DNA from: Colwellia sp.
GTDB taxonomy: Bacteria > Pseudomonadota > Gammaproteobacteria > Enterobacterales > Alteromonadaceae
DNA: 49,080 nt
Assembly: GCA_013215465.1 (NCBI GenBank)
Contig: JABSOW010000028.1
Span: 1 to 49,080 of the forward strand
Direction of reading: 5' to 3'
The notes beneath the pieces were generated by a model. It was not told where the DNA came from, made no database searches, and worked only from the letters and a program-made list of their open reading frames with translations. Shown here piece by piece: positions 41,271 to 49,080 of the stretch. A program made the translations under genes and the position numbers. Every line of letters starts with the position of its first letter. Position 1 is the stretch's first letter.

Positions 41271-42947
41271 TTACAGCCCTGCCGCTTTAAAGGCAGTACT
41301 GACAATATCTTGAGCTTCTTTTATAATGCTTTGTAAATGTTGTTCATCAATAAAGCTTTCCGCATATATTTTGTAAATTTCTTCCGTACCCGATGGACGA
41401 GCAGCAAACCAACCATTATCAGTGACTACTTTAATACCGCCAATAGCGGCATTATTTCCCGGAGCATGGGAAAGAATTTGCACTATTTTTTCACCTGCTA
41501 ACATATCAGCAGTGACATCATTACTCGATAATGCTGTTAATACTTTTTTCTGTTCAAATGAGGCAACCGCTTCAACACGACCATAACAAGGCTCGCCTAA
41601 TTCACTCACCAATTCAAGGTAATGCTGATGTGGATCATTACCAGTAACCGCCAATATTTCAGCCGCCAATAACGCCATAATAAAACCGTCTTTATCGGTA
41701 GTCCAAGTACTGCCATCACGAGCGATAAAGGTAGCGCCGGCACTTTCTTCACCGCCAAATGCGTAGCTTGAATCGCATAAGCCATCAACAAACCATTTAA
41801 AACCTACAGGTACTTCTGATAATGGTCTATTAATATTTTTCGCTACGCGATCAATGAGTGAACTAGAAACGAGCGTTTTGCCTATTTTACACTCTTGTGG
41901 CCAATCTCTGTGTGTCATCAAATAGTTAATAGCAACGGCTAAGTAATGATTCGGGTTCATTAAACCGCCGCTTTTAGTCACTATTCCGTGTCGATCAAAG
42001 TCTGGATCATTACCGACACTGATGTCGAAATCATCTTTCATCGCAATAAGACCAGCCATGGCATAAGGAGATGAACAATCCATGCGAATTTTGCCATCTT
42101 TATCAAGCGGCATAAAAGCAAAGCTAGCATCAACAACCGGATTTACAATAGTAATATTTATACCATATTTTTTAGCGATAGCTGGCCAATAAGCAATACC
42201 TGAGCCACCAAGAGGGTCGACACCAATAGTCACGCCGGATTTAGCTATCGCTTGCATATCAACAACTTGTTCAAGTTGACTAACATAGTGATCAATAAAG
42301 TCTTGTTGCGTTAACAGTTCAGACTCTAGCGCTTGTGCATAAGGGAGTTGTTTAACATCAACTAAGCCTGCTTTAATAAGCTCATTTGCTCTTTGCTCTA
42401 TTTGCTGCGTGATGCCGCCTTCTGCAGGCCCACCATGTGGTGGGTTATACTTAATACCACCATCAGTAGGCGGATTATGTGAAGGGGTAATAATAATACC
42501 ATCAGCAATAGAGTACTCATCGTGAGTTTTATTATGTGAGATAATAAGGCGTGAAATCACCGGCGTCGGCGTAAAACCAGCATTCGTTTGAGACCTTGAT
42601 AAAACATCATCTTGAATAACAACCTGCACACCATTGGCAATCAACACTGAAATTGCACTGGCAAAAGCAGGCTCAGACAACGCATGAGTATCCTTGCCCA
42701 AAAACAGTGGTCCGGTAATATTTTGTGCTATACGGTACTCAGCAACTGCCTGACAAATAGCAAGTATATGGTGCTCATTAAAACTAGTTTTAGCCGCGCT
42801 GCCTCGGTGGCCAGAGGTACCAAAACTTACTTGTTGCGCGATAATATCTACATCGGGGCTCTTGAGGTAATATTCACTGACTAATTGACCAAGATTAACT
42901 CTATCTTCTGGACGAACTGGCTTACCAGCATGCGGATGAACAGACAT
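41271..42947 (-). CDS. pgm: Phosphoglucomutase (alpha-D-glucose)
   Basis: Interconverts glucose-1- and glucose-6-phosphate. The 558-aa protein (E. coli Pgm 546) begins with [20 protein letters not shown]. It has the active-site serine in [24 protein letters not shown], the metal loop DPDFDRHG, the sugar loop [10 protein letters not shown] and the phosphate-binding loop [17 protein letters not shown]. An AGGA ribosome site precedes the ATG. It lies 56 bp after seqA; the seqA-pgm pair is conserved in enterics. Confidence 0.97.
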   Translation of the reverse strand: MSVHPHAGKPVRPEDRVNLGQLVSEYYLKSPDVDIIAQQVSFGTSGHRGSAAKTSFNEHHILAICQAVAEYRIAQNITGPLFLGKDTHALSEPAFASAISVLIANGVQVVIQDDVLSRSQTNAGFTPTPVISRLIISHNKTHDEYSIADGIIITPSHNPPTDGGIKYNPPHGGPAEGGITQQIEQRANELIKAGLVDVKQLPYAQALESELLTQQDFIDHYVSQLEQVVDMQAIAKSGVTIGVDPLGGSGIAYWPAIAKKYGINITIVNPVVDASFAFMPLDKDGKIRMDCSSPYAMAGLIAMKDDFDISVGNDPDFDRHGIVTKSGGLMNPNHYLAVAINYLMTHRDWPQECKIGKTLVSSSLIDRVAKNINRPLSEVPVGFKWFVDGLCDSSYAFGGEESAGATFIARDGSTWTTDKDGFIMALLAAEILAVTGNDPHQHYLELVSELGEPCYGRVEAVASFEQKKVLTALSSNDVTADMLAGEKIVQILSHAPGNNAAIGGIKVVTDNGWFAARPSGTEEIYKIYAESFIDEQHLQSIIKEAQDIVSTAFKAAGL

Positions 42948-43003
42948 ATTATTCCTTTTTACTTTCTTTTTATCAGAACACTATTGGTGGCTTAAAGCGG
43001 CTA

Positions 43004-43618
43004 TTAGAGTAATTCACGAATTTTTATCACATCACTATCATCATAACCTAATAAACTCGCGGCTTCCGTTAGCATCATTTTTTTACGGGTGGTATTTGAA
43101 TTAGTAATAACCCAAAACGGGCTTTGAGGAACTTGTTTCGGTTTAGTACTACTACCACTGGCCGTTAATATTTCTTCACTCAAAGCAAAATATAAGCGTT
43201 TAGTTTTTCTAGCGCTCACTTTAGGCCCTATATTAGTCACTATATTAAAGGTCTTTGGGTGCGCTCTATATAAAGCAGCAAGAATTAATAAAAAACGACC
43301 TACCGCACCTCGCTGCATGGCAAGCTCTTCTTTATTGATAAAATCAAAAACACTTTCGGAGCTAGAAAAATTTTTTACATCGCTACAATCACTATCAATA
43401 ATATTAGCATCAATCTCATCGGTATTTTGAGATAGTGCATCTTGTTTAGTATCATCATCGTTGAGTGCTGACACTAGCGTGGATGGCGGGGCTAACAACT
43501 GATTAGTGTCTCCTAGTTGGAGTAAACGACGCAAAATACTTGAAGCACTCTCACCAATATATTGTGTATTCGAAACAATATGCAGATAAAGCTCATCGTC
43601 TATTTCAATATTTTTCAT
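43004..43618 (-). CDS. seqA: SeqA, negative regulator of replication initiation
   Basis: SeqA binds hemimethylated GATC clusters, sequestering oriC and limiting re-initiation. The 204-aa protein starts with the oligomerisation domain ([35 protein letters not shown]). A long acidic linker (residues ~45-95) follows, and the C-terminal DNA-binding domain has [35 protein letters not shown] and the tail [20 protein letters not shown]. The linker makes it about 20 residues longer than E. coli SeqA (181). Its presence implies Dam methylation in this organism. Confidence 0.96.
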   Translation of the reverse strand: MKNIEIDDELYLHIVSNTQYIGESASSILRRLLQLGDTNQLLAPPSTLVSALNDDDTKQDALSQNTDEIDANIIDSDCSDVKNFSSSESVFDFINKEELAMQRGAVGRFLLILAALYRAHPKTFNIVTNIGPKVSARKTKRLYFALSEEILTASGSSTKPKQVPQSPFWVITNSNTTRKKMMLTEAASLLGYDDSDVIKIRELL

Positions 43619-43714
43619 TTATCACTAACTTCTATAAATTTTTAAGTACCGCGAGATTATACTCAAATTCAGGGTTATTTCATGATAAAATTGCCATAAA
43701 TTAAAAATAAATAA

Positions 43715-44530
43715 ATGAATAAAATGACAAATTTAAAGCAACCAACACAACAACACGCTAAGCAGCTAAATTATCGACAGCTAGGTGAAGGTAAGCATAT
43801 TGTGCTAATTCATGGTTTATTTGGTAATTTAGAAAATTTAAACATGGTAGCAAAATATCTCAGTCAACATTATTGCGTTACTAGCATAGATGTCAGAAAC
43901 CATGGAAATTCTTTTCACCAAAAAGATATGGACTATCAAGTGCTAGCACAAGATGTAATTAACTTATTGGATGAATTAGCGATAGCGCATTGCGATGTTT
44001 TAGGTCATTCAATGGGTGGGAAAATTGCCATGAAAATTGCACTTTCATTTCCAGAGCGTGTTAATAAATTAATTGTTGCCGATATTGCCCCGGTTAAATA
44101 TCCAGCCCATCATTTAACAATTATTGAAGGCTTACAAGCAATCGACTTAACACAAGTGCATAAACGCAAAGATGCTGATATTCAATTAGCTAAATATGTC
44201 ACCGAGACTGGCATAAGACAATTTTTACTGCGAAACCTTGCCCTAAACGAGCAAGGAGAATTTCAATTTAAATGTAACTTGCATTATATTGAACAAGGTT
44301 ATCAACAAATAATGCAAAGTATTACTGGCCAAACTGAGCAACAGTTTACCGGTGAAACTTTGTTTATTAAAGGCGCTAACTCAGATTACATTTTACCTGA
44401 ACATCAAAGTGCCATCTCGCTACTTTTCCCTAAAGCTAAAGCGAAAGTAATTCAAGGTGCTGGTCATTGGTTACATGCAGAAAAACCCGTAGCCTTCAAT
44501 AAAATAGTGGGCAATTTTTTATCAAACTAA
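43715..44530 (+). CDS. ybfF: YbfF-like alpha/beta-hydrolase (acyl-CoA/esterase)
   Basis: A 271-aa serine hydrolase. The oxyanion segment is VLIHGLFGNLENL, the nucleophile elbow GHSMGGKIA, an acidic residue follows IKGANSDYI and the catalytic His is in GAGHWLHAEKP. DVRNHGNSFH is typical of YbfF, which in E. coli hydrolyses palmitoyl-CoA and other esters. It is divergent from seqA, 96 bp apart, as in E. coli. Confidence 0.92.
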   Translation: MNKMTNLKQPTQQHAKQLNYRQLGEGKHIVLIHGLFGNLENLNMVAKYLSQHYCVTSIDVRNHGNSFHQKDMDYQVLAQDVINLLDELAIAHCDVLGHSMGGKIAMKIALSFPERVNKLIVADIAPVKYPAHHLTIIEGLQAIDLTQVHKRKDADIQLAKYVTETGIRQFLLRNLALNEQGEFQFKCNLHYIEQGYQQIMQSITGQTEQQFTGETLFIKGANSDYILPEHQSAISLLFPKAKAKVIQGAGHWLHAEKPVAFNKIVGNFLSN

Positions 44531-44570
44531 CATCATTCTCTACTTTTTATCCAGAGTAGAGTAATGTTAG
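44527..44570. repeat. Long imperfect hairpin at the end of ybfF
   Basis: Arms ctaacat-c-attctctact and agtagag-t-aatgttag pair almost fully around a 10-nt loop and begin at the ybfF stop. No T run follows, so it is a possible factor-dependent terminator or 3'-end protector. Confidence 0.45.
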
Positions 44571-44660
44571 CTTGATGAAGATCAACAAATTAACTTGGCA
44601 GATAAGTTAGAGTTTTTACCCCTAAGTACGGTGAAAGTAAATGTGTTTAATGACATTACA

Positions 44661-44669
44661 TGCTATGAT
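44661..44669 (+). promoter_or_regulatory. Extended -10 promoter candidate for the DUF2788-ybfE-fldA unit
   Basis: TGC-TATGAT, 58 bp before the DUF2788 start, fits an extended -10; the -35 region is poor. Confidence 0.3.
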
Positions 44670-44726
44670 GCCGCCAATTTTTTGGCTTACATCACTTGAT
44701 GTATTTTTCATAGTATAAGATCACAC

Positions 44727-44948
44727 ATGCTAGCGGAACATTTAGAACTTATTGAGGCGATAGGCCTTAATTTATTTTTTCTTTTCATTTTTGGTTTTAT
44801 TGGTTTATCCATTCACGATGTGATGAATAAAAACGATGTACCTAAAATGGGGAAAGTAGTCGTTTATTTAGTATTATTTTTAGGTTGTTTCGGTTTTATT
44901 GCCAAAGGCATTATTCAATTTGTCTGGGAAAGTCAGGGTGTTGGCTAA
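44727..44948 (+). CDS. Small membrane protein, DUF2788 family
   Basis: 73 aa with two hydrophobic helices (GLNLFFLFIFGFIGLSIHDV and GKVVVYLVLFLGCFGFIAKGII) separated by a charged loop (MNKNDVPKMGK). It matches my memory of DUF2788, a family of unknown function found next to ybfE/fldA in marine gammaproteobacteria. Its stop overlaps the ybfE start (TAATG), implying coupled translation. Confidence 0.8.
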   Translation: MLAEHLELIEAIGLNLFFLFIFGFIGLSIHDVMNKNDVPKMGKVVVYLVLFLGCFGFIAKGIIQFVWESQGVG

Positions 44949-45241
44949 TGGCAAAAGAGTTAACTGATTTAACTACCATTGACTTATTTAGTAATGATAA
45001 GCGTCCAGGGCGACCAAAAACGAGCCCACACCCACGAAAAGTACAAATTAGAATAAATAAACGTAATCAAGTCAAACGAGATAAAACTAAAGGCTTAAAG
45101 CGGGTTGAATTTAAAATACACCATAGCTTATTTGAACAGTTAGAAGAACTGGCTAAAGATAAAGACATTAGCCGCAGCGAATTAATTGAGTCGCTATTGA
45201 TTAAATCACTAGCACTTAAAACAAATTTAATTGAAGTATAA
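44948..45241 (+). CDS. ybfE: YbfE, LexA-regulated small DNA-binding-like protein
   Basis: 97 aa starting at ATG 44948 (MAKELTDLTTIDLF); a longer frame upstream lies inside the DUF2788 gene and is not used. The middle is strongly basic (KRPGRPKTSPHPRKVQIRIN), and the C-terminal half resembles a ribbon-helix-helix segment (KRVEFKIHHSLFEQLEELA...ISRSELIESLLIKSL). In E. coli ybfE belongs to the LexA regulon; no LexA box is visible here. It precedes fldA by 13 bp, as in E. coli. Confidence 0.87.
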   Translation: MAKELTDLTTIDLFSNDKRPGRPKTSPHPRKVQIRINKRNQVKRDKTKGLKRVEFKIHHSLFEQLEELAKDKDISRSELIESLLIKSLALKTNLIEV

Positions 45242-45254
45242 AAGGTAAATATCC

Positions 45255-45779
45255 ATGGCAATCGTAGGTTTATTCTTCGGTAGTGATACCGGCAACACTG
45301 AAGCAATTAGTAAAATGATCCAGAAAAAACTGGGCAAAAAAATGATCGATGTTAAAGACATCGCGAAAAGCACAAAAGAAGAAATTTCAGAGTTTGATAT
45401 GCTAATTTTAGGTATACCAACTTGGTACTACGGTGAAAACCAATGTGATTGGGATGACTTCCTTCCTGATCTTGAAGAAATCGATTTTACTGACAAGCTA
45501 GTAGCCATTTTTGGTTTAGGTGATCAAGAAGATTACTCAGAATACTTTTGCGATGCAATGGAGCCATTACGTGATATTGTTGAAAGTAAAGGCGCTATTG
45601 TGGTCGGTAGTTGGCCTACTGAAGGTTACGAATTTGAAGCATCAAAAGCATTAATTAATGAAAATACCTTTATTGGTTTATGTATTGATGAAGACAGGCA
45701 GCCTGAATTAACTGATGCACGTGTTAGTAAGTGGGTTAACCAACTCAATGATGAAATGTGCTTAGCTGAACTTGCTTAA
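45255..45779 (+). CDS. fldA: Flavodoxin I
   Basis: A 174-aa long-chain flavodoxin carrying FMN, an electron donor to enzymes such as BioB, IspG/H, MetH and NrdG. The FMN phosphate loop is FFGSDTGNTEAISKMI; isoalloxazine loops lie around GIPTWYYGENQCDWDDF and GLGDQEDYSEYFCDAM. The long-chain insertion (WPTEGYEFEASKAL) is present. E. coli FldA has 176 residues and also lies upstream of fur. Confidence 0.97.
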   Translation: MAIVGLFFGSDTGNTEAISKMIQKKLGKKMIDVKDIAKSTKEEISEFDMLILGIPTWYYGENQCDWDDFLPDLEEIDFTDKLVAIFGLGDQEDYSEYFCDAMEPLRDIVESKGAIVVGSWPTEGYEFEASKALINENTFIGLCIDEDRQPELTDARVSKWVNQLNDEMCLAELA

Positions 45780-45820
45780 ACCTTATTTTTTATGGGGTTT
45801 TAACCGCCGCTATTTTTCAC

Positions 45821-45846
45821 AAAAAGCTCAACAAATGAGCTTTTTT
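45821..45846. terminator. Terminator after fldA
   Basis: Stem aaaaagctca / tgagcttttt, 5-nt loop, with a T run on the plus strand; 41 bp after fldA and before the fur promoter. Confidence 0.88.
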
Positions 45847-45923
45847 GCTATTAAAAACTAAAAAAGCTTAAGTAAATACAACTAAGCCTTTATCCTTAAT
45901 CAATTACCTCATATACTTTTGAG

Positions 45924-45929
45924 TATAAT
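45924..45929 (+). promoter_or_regulatory. -10 element candidate for fur
   Basis: TATAAT 23 bp before the fur ATG would give a very short leader. The -35 region is weak. No 19-bp Fur box is recognisable, so autoregulation is not evident. Confidence 0.35.
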
Positions 45930-45951
45930 CACCTTTAGAGAACTTATTTAC

Positions 45952-46395
45952 ATGGCAGATCAAAACGAAGAACTTAAAAGAGCCGGATTAAAAATCACCT
46001 TGCCACGTATTAAAATATTAACCATTCTTCAAAACCCAAATAATCAGCATATTAGCGCTGAAGATGTTTATAAAATACTATTAGAGCAACATGAAGAAAT
46101 TGGTTTAGCAACAGTTTACCGGGTATTAAACCAATTTGATGATGCCGGTATTGTTACCCGCCACCATTTTGAAGGTGGAAAATCAGTATTTGAACTTGCT
46201 CATAAAAAGCATCATGATCATTTAGTTTGTTTAAAATGTGGCAAGGTAGTTGAGTTTGAAGATGACGTCATTGAACAAAGACAGTCAGACATTGCTAAAT
46301 CTCATAAAATCACGCTGACCAACCATAGCTTATATTTATATGGCGAGTGTGAAGATGAAGTTGCTTGTGAAAAATTCCGAATAAAACACTTATAA
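45952..46395 (+). CDS. fur: Fur, ferric uptake regulator
   Basis: An iron-sensing repressor of 147 aa starting at ATG 45952 (MADQNEELKRAGLKITLPR), which aligns with E. coli Fur; eleven upstream codons in frame overlap the promoter and are rejected. The DNA-binding helix region is GLATVYRVLNQFDDAGIVTRHHFEGGKSVFE, the regulatory metal site HHDHLVCLKCGKVVEF. The C-terminal cysteine pair is CEDEVAC (five residues between) instead of the four-residue spacing in E. coli, and the His-rich tail is missing. Confidence 0.97.
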   Translation: MADQNEELKRAGLKITLPRIKILTILQNPNNQHISAEDVYKILLEQHEEIGLATVYRVLNQFDDAGIVTRHHFEGGKSVFELAHKKHHDHLVCLKCGKVVEFEDDVIEQRQSDIAKSHKITLTNHSLYLYGECEDEVACEKFRIKHL

Positions 46396-46512
46396 ACGAT
46401 ACTTGCCTAGGTAATCTATCAGCAATAAGTGAGAAATTAACAAACACCGTTATTCCAGCGATGTTTAAAACTGATGTTACAAGGATGTAACTAAGTAATG
46501 GTAGAATAGACT

Positions 46513-46971
46513 ATGAACCTTGAGTTAAAAGTCATACCACCTGTGCAGCTTGTTATTTGTGCAAGTTTGATGTTTGCTTTAGCCTATTATTGCCCTCAAT
46601 ATAGTTTTACTTTAGCACTTAGCTTCCCTCTCATTATATTTTTAATAGTCCTAGCAAGTATTATAGGCACGTTAGCTTTATATGACTTTCGTAAACACAA
46701 AACTACTTTTCACCCCCATACCCCAGAAAAAACCCGCAAAGTAGTAGATTCTGGTATATACGCCCACTCTCGAAACCCTATGTATTTAGCATTAGCGTTA
46801 ATCTTATTCGCTTTAGCTATTTACTTGAAAAACATCGCTTGCTTTGCCGTAATGCCATTATTTATCTGGTACATTACTCGTTACCAAATAAAGCCAGAAG
46901 AAGAGATGCTTAATAAGCTTTTCCCCACAGATTACCAGATCTACAGCCAAAAAGTACGACGTTGGTTATAA
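46513..46971 (+). CDS. Membrane methyltransferase, PEMT/ICMT-like
   Basis: 152 aa with four hydrophobic helices and the conserved SAM-binding C-terminal half of the isoprenylcysteine/phospholipid methyltransferase superfamily: VVDSGIYAHSRNPMYLALALILFALAIYL, then RYQIKPEEEMLNKLFPTDYQIYSQKVRRWL. Bacterial members act on membrane lipids or small molecules; the substrate here is unknown. It stands between fur and the convergent phnA-like gene. Confidence 0.85.
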   Translation: MNLELKVIPPVQLVICASLMFALAYYCPQYSFTLALSFPLIIFLIVLASIIGTLALYDFRKHKTTFHPHTPEKTRKVVDSGIYAHSRNPMYLALALILFALAIYLKNIACFAVMPLFIWYITRYQIKPEEEMLNKLFPTDYQIYSQKVRRWL

Positions 46972-47018
46972 ATGAAAAATTATTAGCCGTACAAGTGGCC
47001 TGATGTTACAAGTTAGCG

Positions 47019-47588
47019 CTATGCTTTTTTCAAATAAGCTGAAACTAAAACAATGCGTGTTCCGTTAACTTTACCTTCGATGTGTTCTGGGTTATCGGTT
47101 AATGAAATACCACGCACCATAGTGCCTTGCTTAGCAGTGAAGTTAGCACCTTTTACTTTTAAATCTTTGATCAAAGTAACGTTATCGCCATCTTGTAACT
47201 CTGCACCATTACTATCCCTAGTTGGACCATTTGTTTGCTCAGCGGCGATACCCTGCTCCGCCCAAGTTCTGACTTCATCTTCTAGATAAATAATTTCAAG
47301 TGCGTCTTGCGCCCAACTCTCTGTTGAGAGTTTATTTAACATACGATAAGACATTACTTGTACCGCCGACTCTTGATTCCACATACTATCATTTAAGCAG
47401 CGCCAATGATTTATATCTAAGTCTTCATTACCTTCAATTTGAGACTGGCATGTTTGACAAATATACACACATTGCTGTGCGCTTAAGTCACTTGTAGGTG
47501 GCACAGGAAATACTGATAAATTTATCGTTGCTGTGCAAAGCTCACAGCTGTTATTACTTCGTTGTTGCAATGCTTGTTCGGTTGCCAT
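47019..47588 (-). CDS. PhnA/YjdM-family zinc-ribbon protein
   Basis: 189 aa from ATG 47588 (MATEQALQQ), which has AGGA six bases upstream; an ATG two codons earlier overlaps that site and is less likely. The N-terminus has a zinc-ribbon pair CELC and ICQTCQ; the C-terminal PhnA domain reads DSNGAELQDGDNVTLIKDLKVKGANFTAKQGTMV and ends IVLVSAYLKKA. Despite the name, the family's role is not settled; phosphonoacetate hydrolase is a different PhnA. The middle part (residues ~60-115) is extra relative to E. coli YjdM (111 aa). Confidence 0.85.
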   Translation of the reverse strand: MATEQALQQRSNNSCELCTATINLSVFPVPPTSDLSAQQCVYICQTCQSQIEGNEDLDINHWRCLNDSMWNQESAVQVMSYRMLNKLSTESWAQDALEIIYLEDEVRTWAEQGIAAEQTNGPTRDSNGAELQDGDNVTLIKDLKVKGANFTAKQGTMVRGISLTDNPEHIEGKVNGTRIVLVSAYLKKA

Positions 47589-47594
47589 AGTCAT

Positions 47595-47975
47595 TCCTAA
47601 TTAAAAACAAAAGATACTAAATTCTAATAGCGTGATTATATACTCAAACTAAAAGGATCCCCACGAATATTTACTCATAGAGCCATCAACAATTTAACTT
47701 AATACTTGACATAATAGCTACCTGAGTTAACAAACATTAATAGTGTATTCAAGTGAGCGGCGTGCCCTTAAGCCGGTCACTTTGACAATATCATTCTGTC
47801 TTATATCTGTGCTCTTCATAAATAATGTAATATCATTAATTCTAATCAATTCATTCACACTACGCGAGATTTAAAAGCCTTAGCGGCAAGCATTGATTGA
47901 AGAGAATGACTATATAAAAATTCTATTTGTTCTCAAGCTCTGACTCGGAACTAACTTAATATAATTGGTATAAAT
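47595..47975. other. Gene-free stretch before the IS66 element
   Basis: About 380 bp with no credible gene. It holds one near-perfect inverted repeat (agtgagcggc / gccggtcact, 47752-47781, 9 of 10 pairs) in a locally GC-richer patch, with no T run. Nothing else stands out. Confidence 0.5.
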
Positions 47976-48052
47976 GTAAGCGCGTAATTAGCCCCACATA
48001 CCAATATTAATCAAGCCTGCGCATAATTATCTCAGCAAATTAACATGAGGTA

Positions 48053-48346
48053 ATGATGAATAAACAACAAAAAATCAAACACTGGAAAAACATCTTTGCA
48101 CAGCAACAACGTAGCGATTTAACTATCATCCAATTTTGCCGCGTCAATAACGTTAACGTGTCTACCTTCTATGCTTGGCGTAAACGCCTCTCTGATAAAG
48201 CGCTACCCGTGAAACAGCAACAGGTGATCCCCCTTGTTATTCATGCTCAGTCTTCCATGATTAAACTCACCACGCCAAGTCGCTATCAATTAAATTTTGA
48301 GTCGACGCTAAAACATCAAACCTTAGCGCAATTATTGAGTGTGTAA
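48053..48346 (+). CDS. tnpA: IS66 TnpA-like accessory protein
   Basis: 97 aa with the IS66 Orf1/TnpA helix-turn-helix pattern: KIKHWKNIFAQQQRSDLTIIQFCRVNNVNVSTFYAWRKRL. The C-terminal half is variable. GAGG lies 4 nt before the first ATG (a second ATG follows directly). In IS66 elements TnpA and TnpB are needed with TnpC for transposition. Confidence 0.9.
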   Translation: MMNKQQKIKHWKNIFAQQQRSDLTIIQFCRVNNVNVSTFYAWRKRLSDKALPVKQQQVIPLVIHAQSSMIKLTTPSRYQLNFESTLKHQTLAQLLSV

Positions 48347-48348
48347 TA

Positions 48349-48699
48349 ATGCATTCACCTAGCCAAGTCTACTTGGTCACTGGCTTCACTGATATGAGAA
48401 AATCAATCAATGGCCTTAGCATTATTGTCAGTGAGATCTTATCGCTCGATCCTCTGAGTCAAGCTTGGTTTGTTTTTTATAATAAACAGCGCGATAAATT
48501 AAAAATATTATTTTGGGATACCAATGGTTTTTGGCTTTATTATCGTCGCTTAGAGCAAGGGCGATTTCAATGGCCAAAATCCGGCGAAGTACCCGCGGCA
48601 ATGAGCATTGAGCAACGCCAACTCCAATGGTTGTTATCCGGCTTACCCGTGACGAGTCAGACCAGGCACCTTACCTTATCAGGCTTATCTGTGATGTGA
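48349..48699 (+). CDS. tnpB: IS66 TnpB (Orf2) accessory protein
   Basis: 116 aa, the standard length for IS66 Orf2: VYLVTGFTDMRKSINGLSIIV, then FVFYNKQRDKLKILFWDTNGFWLYYRRLEQGRFQWP and LQWLLSGL. It starts 2 bp after the tnpA stop. It appears intact. Confidence 0.95.
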   Translation: MHSPSQVYLVTGFTDMRKSINGLSIIVSEILSLDPLSQAWFVFYNKQRDKLKILFWDTNGFWLYYRRLEQGRFQWPKSGEVPAAMSIEQRQLQWLLSGLPVTSQTRHLTLSGLSVM

Positions 48700-48757
48700 T
48701 CCATTACGATCATTGCTACCCTCTTGACCGATCTGGCCAGTGTGTCATGCTATAAAC

Positions 48758-49080
48758 ATGACAGATGACACACAACTTCTCACCCTACAAAATCAACTTG
48801 CCCAGATGCAAGCACAGATTGATGCTTTAGAAACAGAAAAACAGTCATGGCAAACAGAAAAAGAAGCGTTCAAAGAAGATAAAGTCGAAATGCAAACGCG
48901 TATTGACCACCTACTCGCCGAATTAAAGTTAAGTAAATCACAAAAATACGGCAGGAAAAGTGAAAAATCCCCACGAGGTACCTTCAATGAAGCTGAGCAA
49001 CACAAAAAGACTGAGCCACCGAAGCATCATAAAAAAGGCAAACAAACACTGGCGGAACATTTTGAACGAGAAGAAGTTGA
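48758..49080 (+). CDS. tnpC: IS66 TnpC transposase, N-terminal part
   Basis: The frame from ATG 48758 (MTDDTQLLTLQNQLAQMQ) is open to the window edge, about 107 codons. It shows the expected Gln/Glu-rich coiled coil, then LLAELKLSKSQKYGRKSEKS, the conserved basic segment that precedes the zinc-finger and DDE domains of IS66 transposases. The catalytic part is outside the window, so activity cannot be judged. Confidence 0.9.
   Translation, partial: MTDDTQLLTLQNQLAQMQAQIDALETEKQSWQTEKEAFKEDKVEMQTRIDHLLAELKLSKSQKYGRKSEKSPRGTFNEAEQHKKTEPPKHHKKGKQTLAEHFEREEV

Larger units (their letters stand above)
47976..49080 (+). mobile_element. IS66-family insertion sequence, left end (truncated by window)
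   Basis: The element appears to begin at GTAAGCGCGTAATTAGCC (47976), which resembles IS66-family terminal repeats. It carries tnpA, tnpB and the start of tnpC in the usual order. The right end lies beyond the window. The 8 bp before it (gtataaat, 47968-47975) would be one copy of the target duplication if the insertion is intact. Confidence 0.85.

Overview
The window looks like chromosomal DNA from a marine, probably cold-adapted gammaproteobacterium of the Colwellia type (order Alteromonadales). The grounds are low GC content, protein sequences close to but distinct from E. coli/Shewanella/Vibrio housekeeping genes, and a tandem pair of dimeric and monomeric NADP-isocitrate dehydrogenases, an arrangement described for the psychrophile Colwellia maris. 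The genus call is an inference from sequence feel and gene content; no database was searched.

Left part (1-8.3 kb): uvrB translated from a TTG overlapping the stop of a MATE-type efflux gene; a 495-bp gap with an inverted pair of DnaA-box-like sites and a strong promoter for tRNA-Asn(GTT); a decayed PhzF-family gene with three lesions; the clpS-clpA adaptor/unfoldase operon, divergent from cspD. Next (8.3-18.5 kb): icd and its monomeric isozyme on the minus strand, then rluE, mnmA, hflD and purB on the plus strand (the E. coli block without nudJ), a GNAT-like gene and ubiF.

Middle (18.6-31.6 kb): an unrecognised 150-aa protein and a large membrane sensor (beta-propeller plus Y_Y_Y domain) with a degenerate kinase end sit between ubiF and the conserved miaB-ybeZ-ybeY-corC-lnt operon. 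A two-gene signalling unit follows (REC-CheC-like protein, then PAS-GGDEF diguanylate cyclase), then an exported Tpx-type peroxidase and a 1-kb gene-free stretch containing a MITE-like repeat.

Right part (31.6-49.1 kb): a TonB-dependent receptor; a soluble eukaryote-like protein kinase with a large unassigned C-terminal region; the branched-chain 2-oxoacid dehydrogenase operon (E1alpha, E1beta, E2); an astE homologue; the seqA-pgm pair; and the ybfF-DUF2788-ybfE-fldA-fur block, whose order resembles E. coli. Then come a phospholipid/isoprenylcysteine methyltransferase-like gene, a PhnA-type protein, and the left end of an IS66-family insertion sequence (tnpA, tnpB, start of tnpC) running off the window.

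Most of the window is core genome. The less ordinary pieces are the protein kinase with its unassigned C-terminal region, the orphan degenerate sensor and its upstream partner, the REC-CheC/GGDEF pair, the exported peroxidase, the inverted DnaA-box pair and the MITE-like repeat. I found no CRISPR array, prophage or recognisable defence island.
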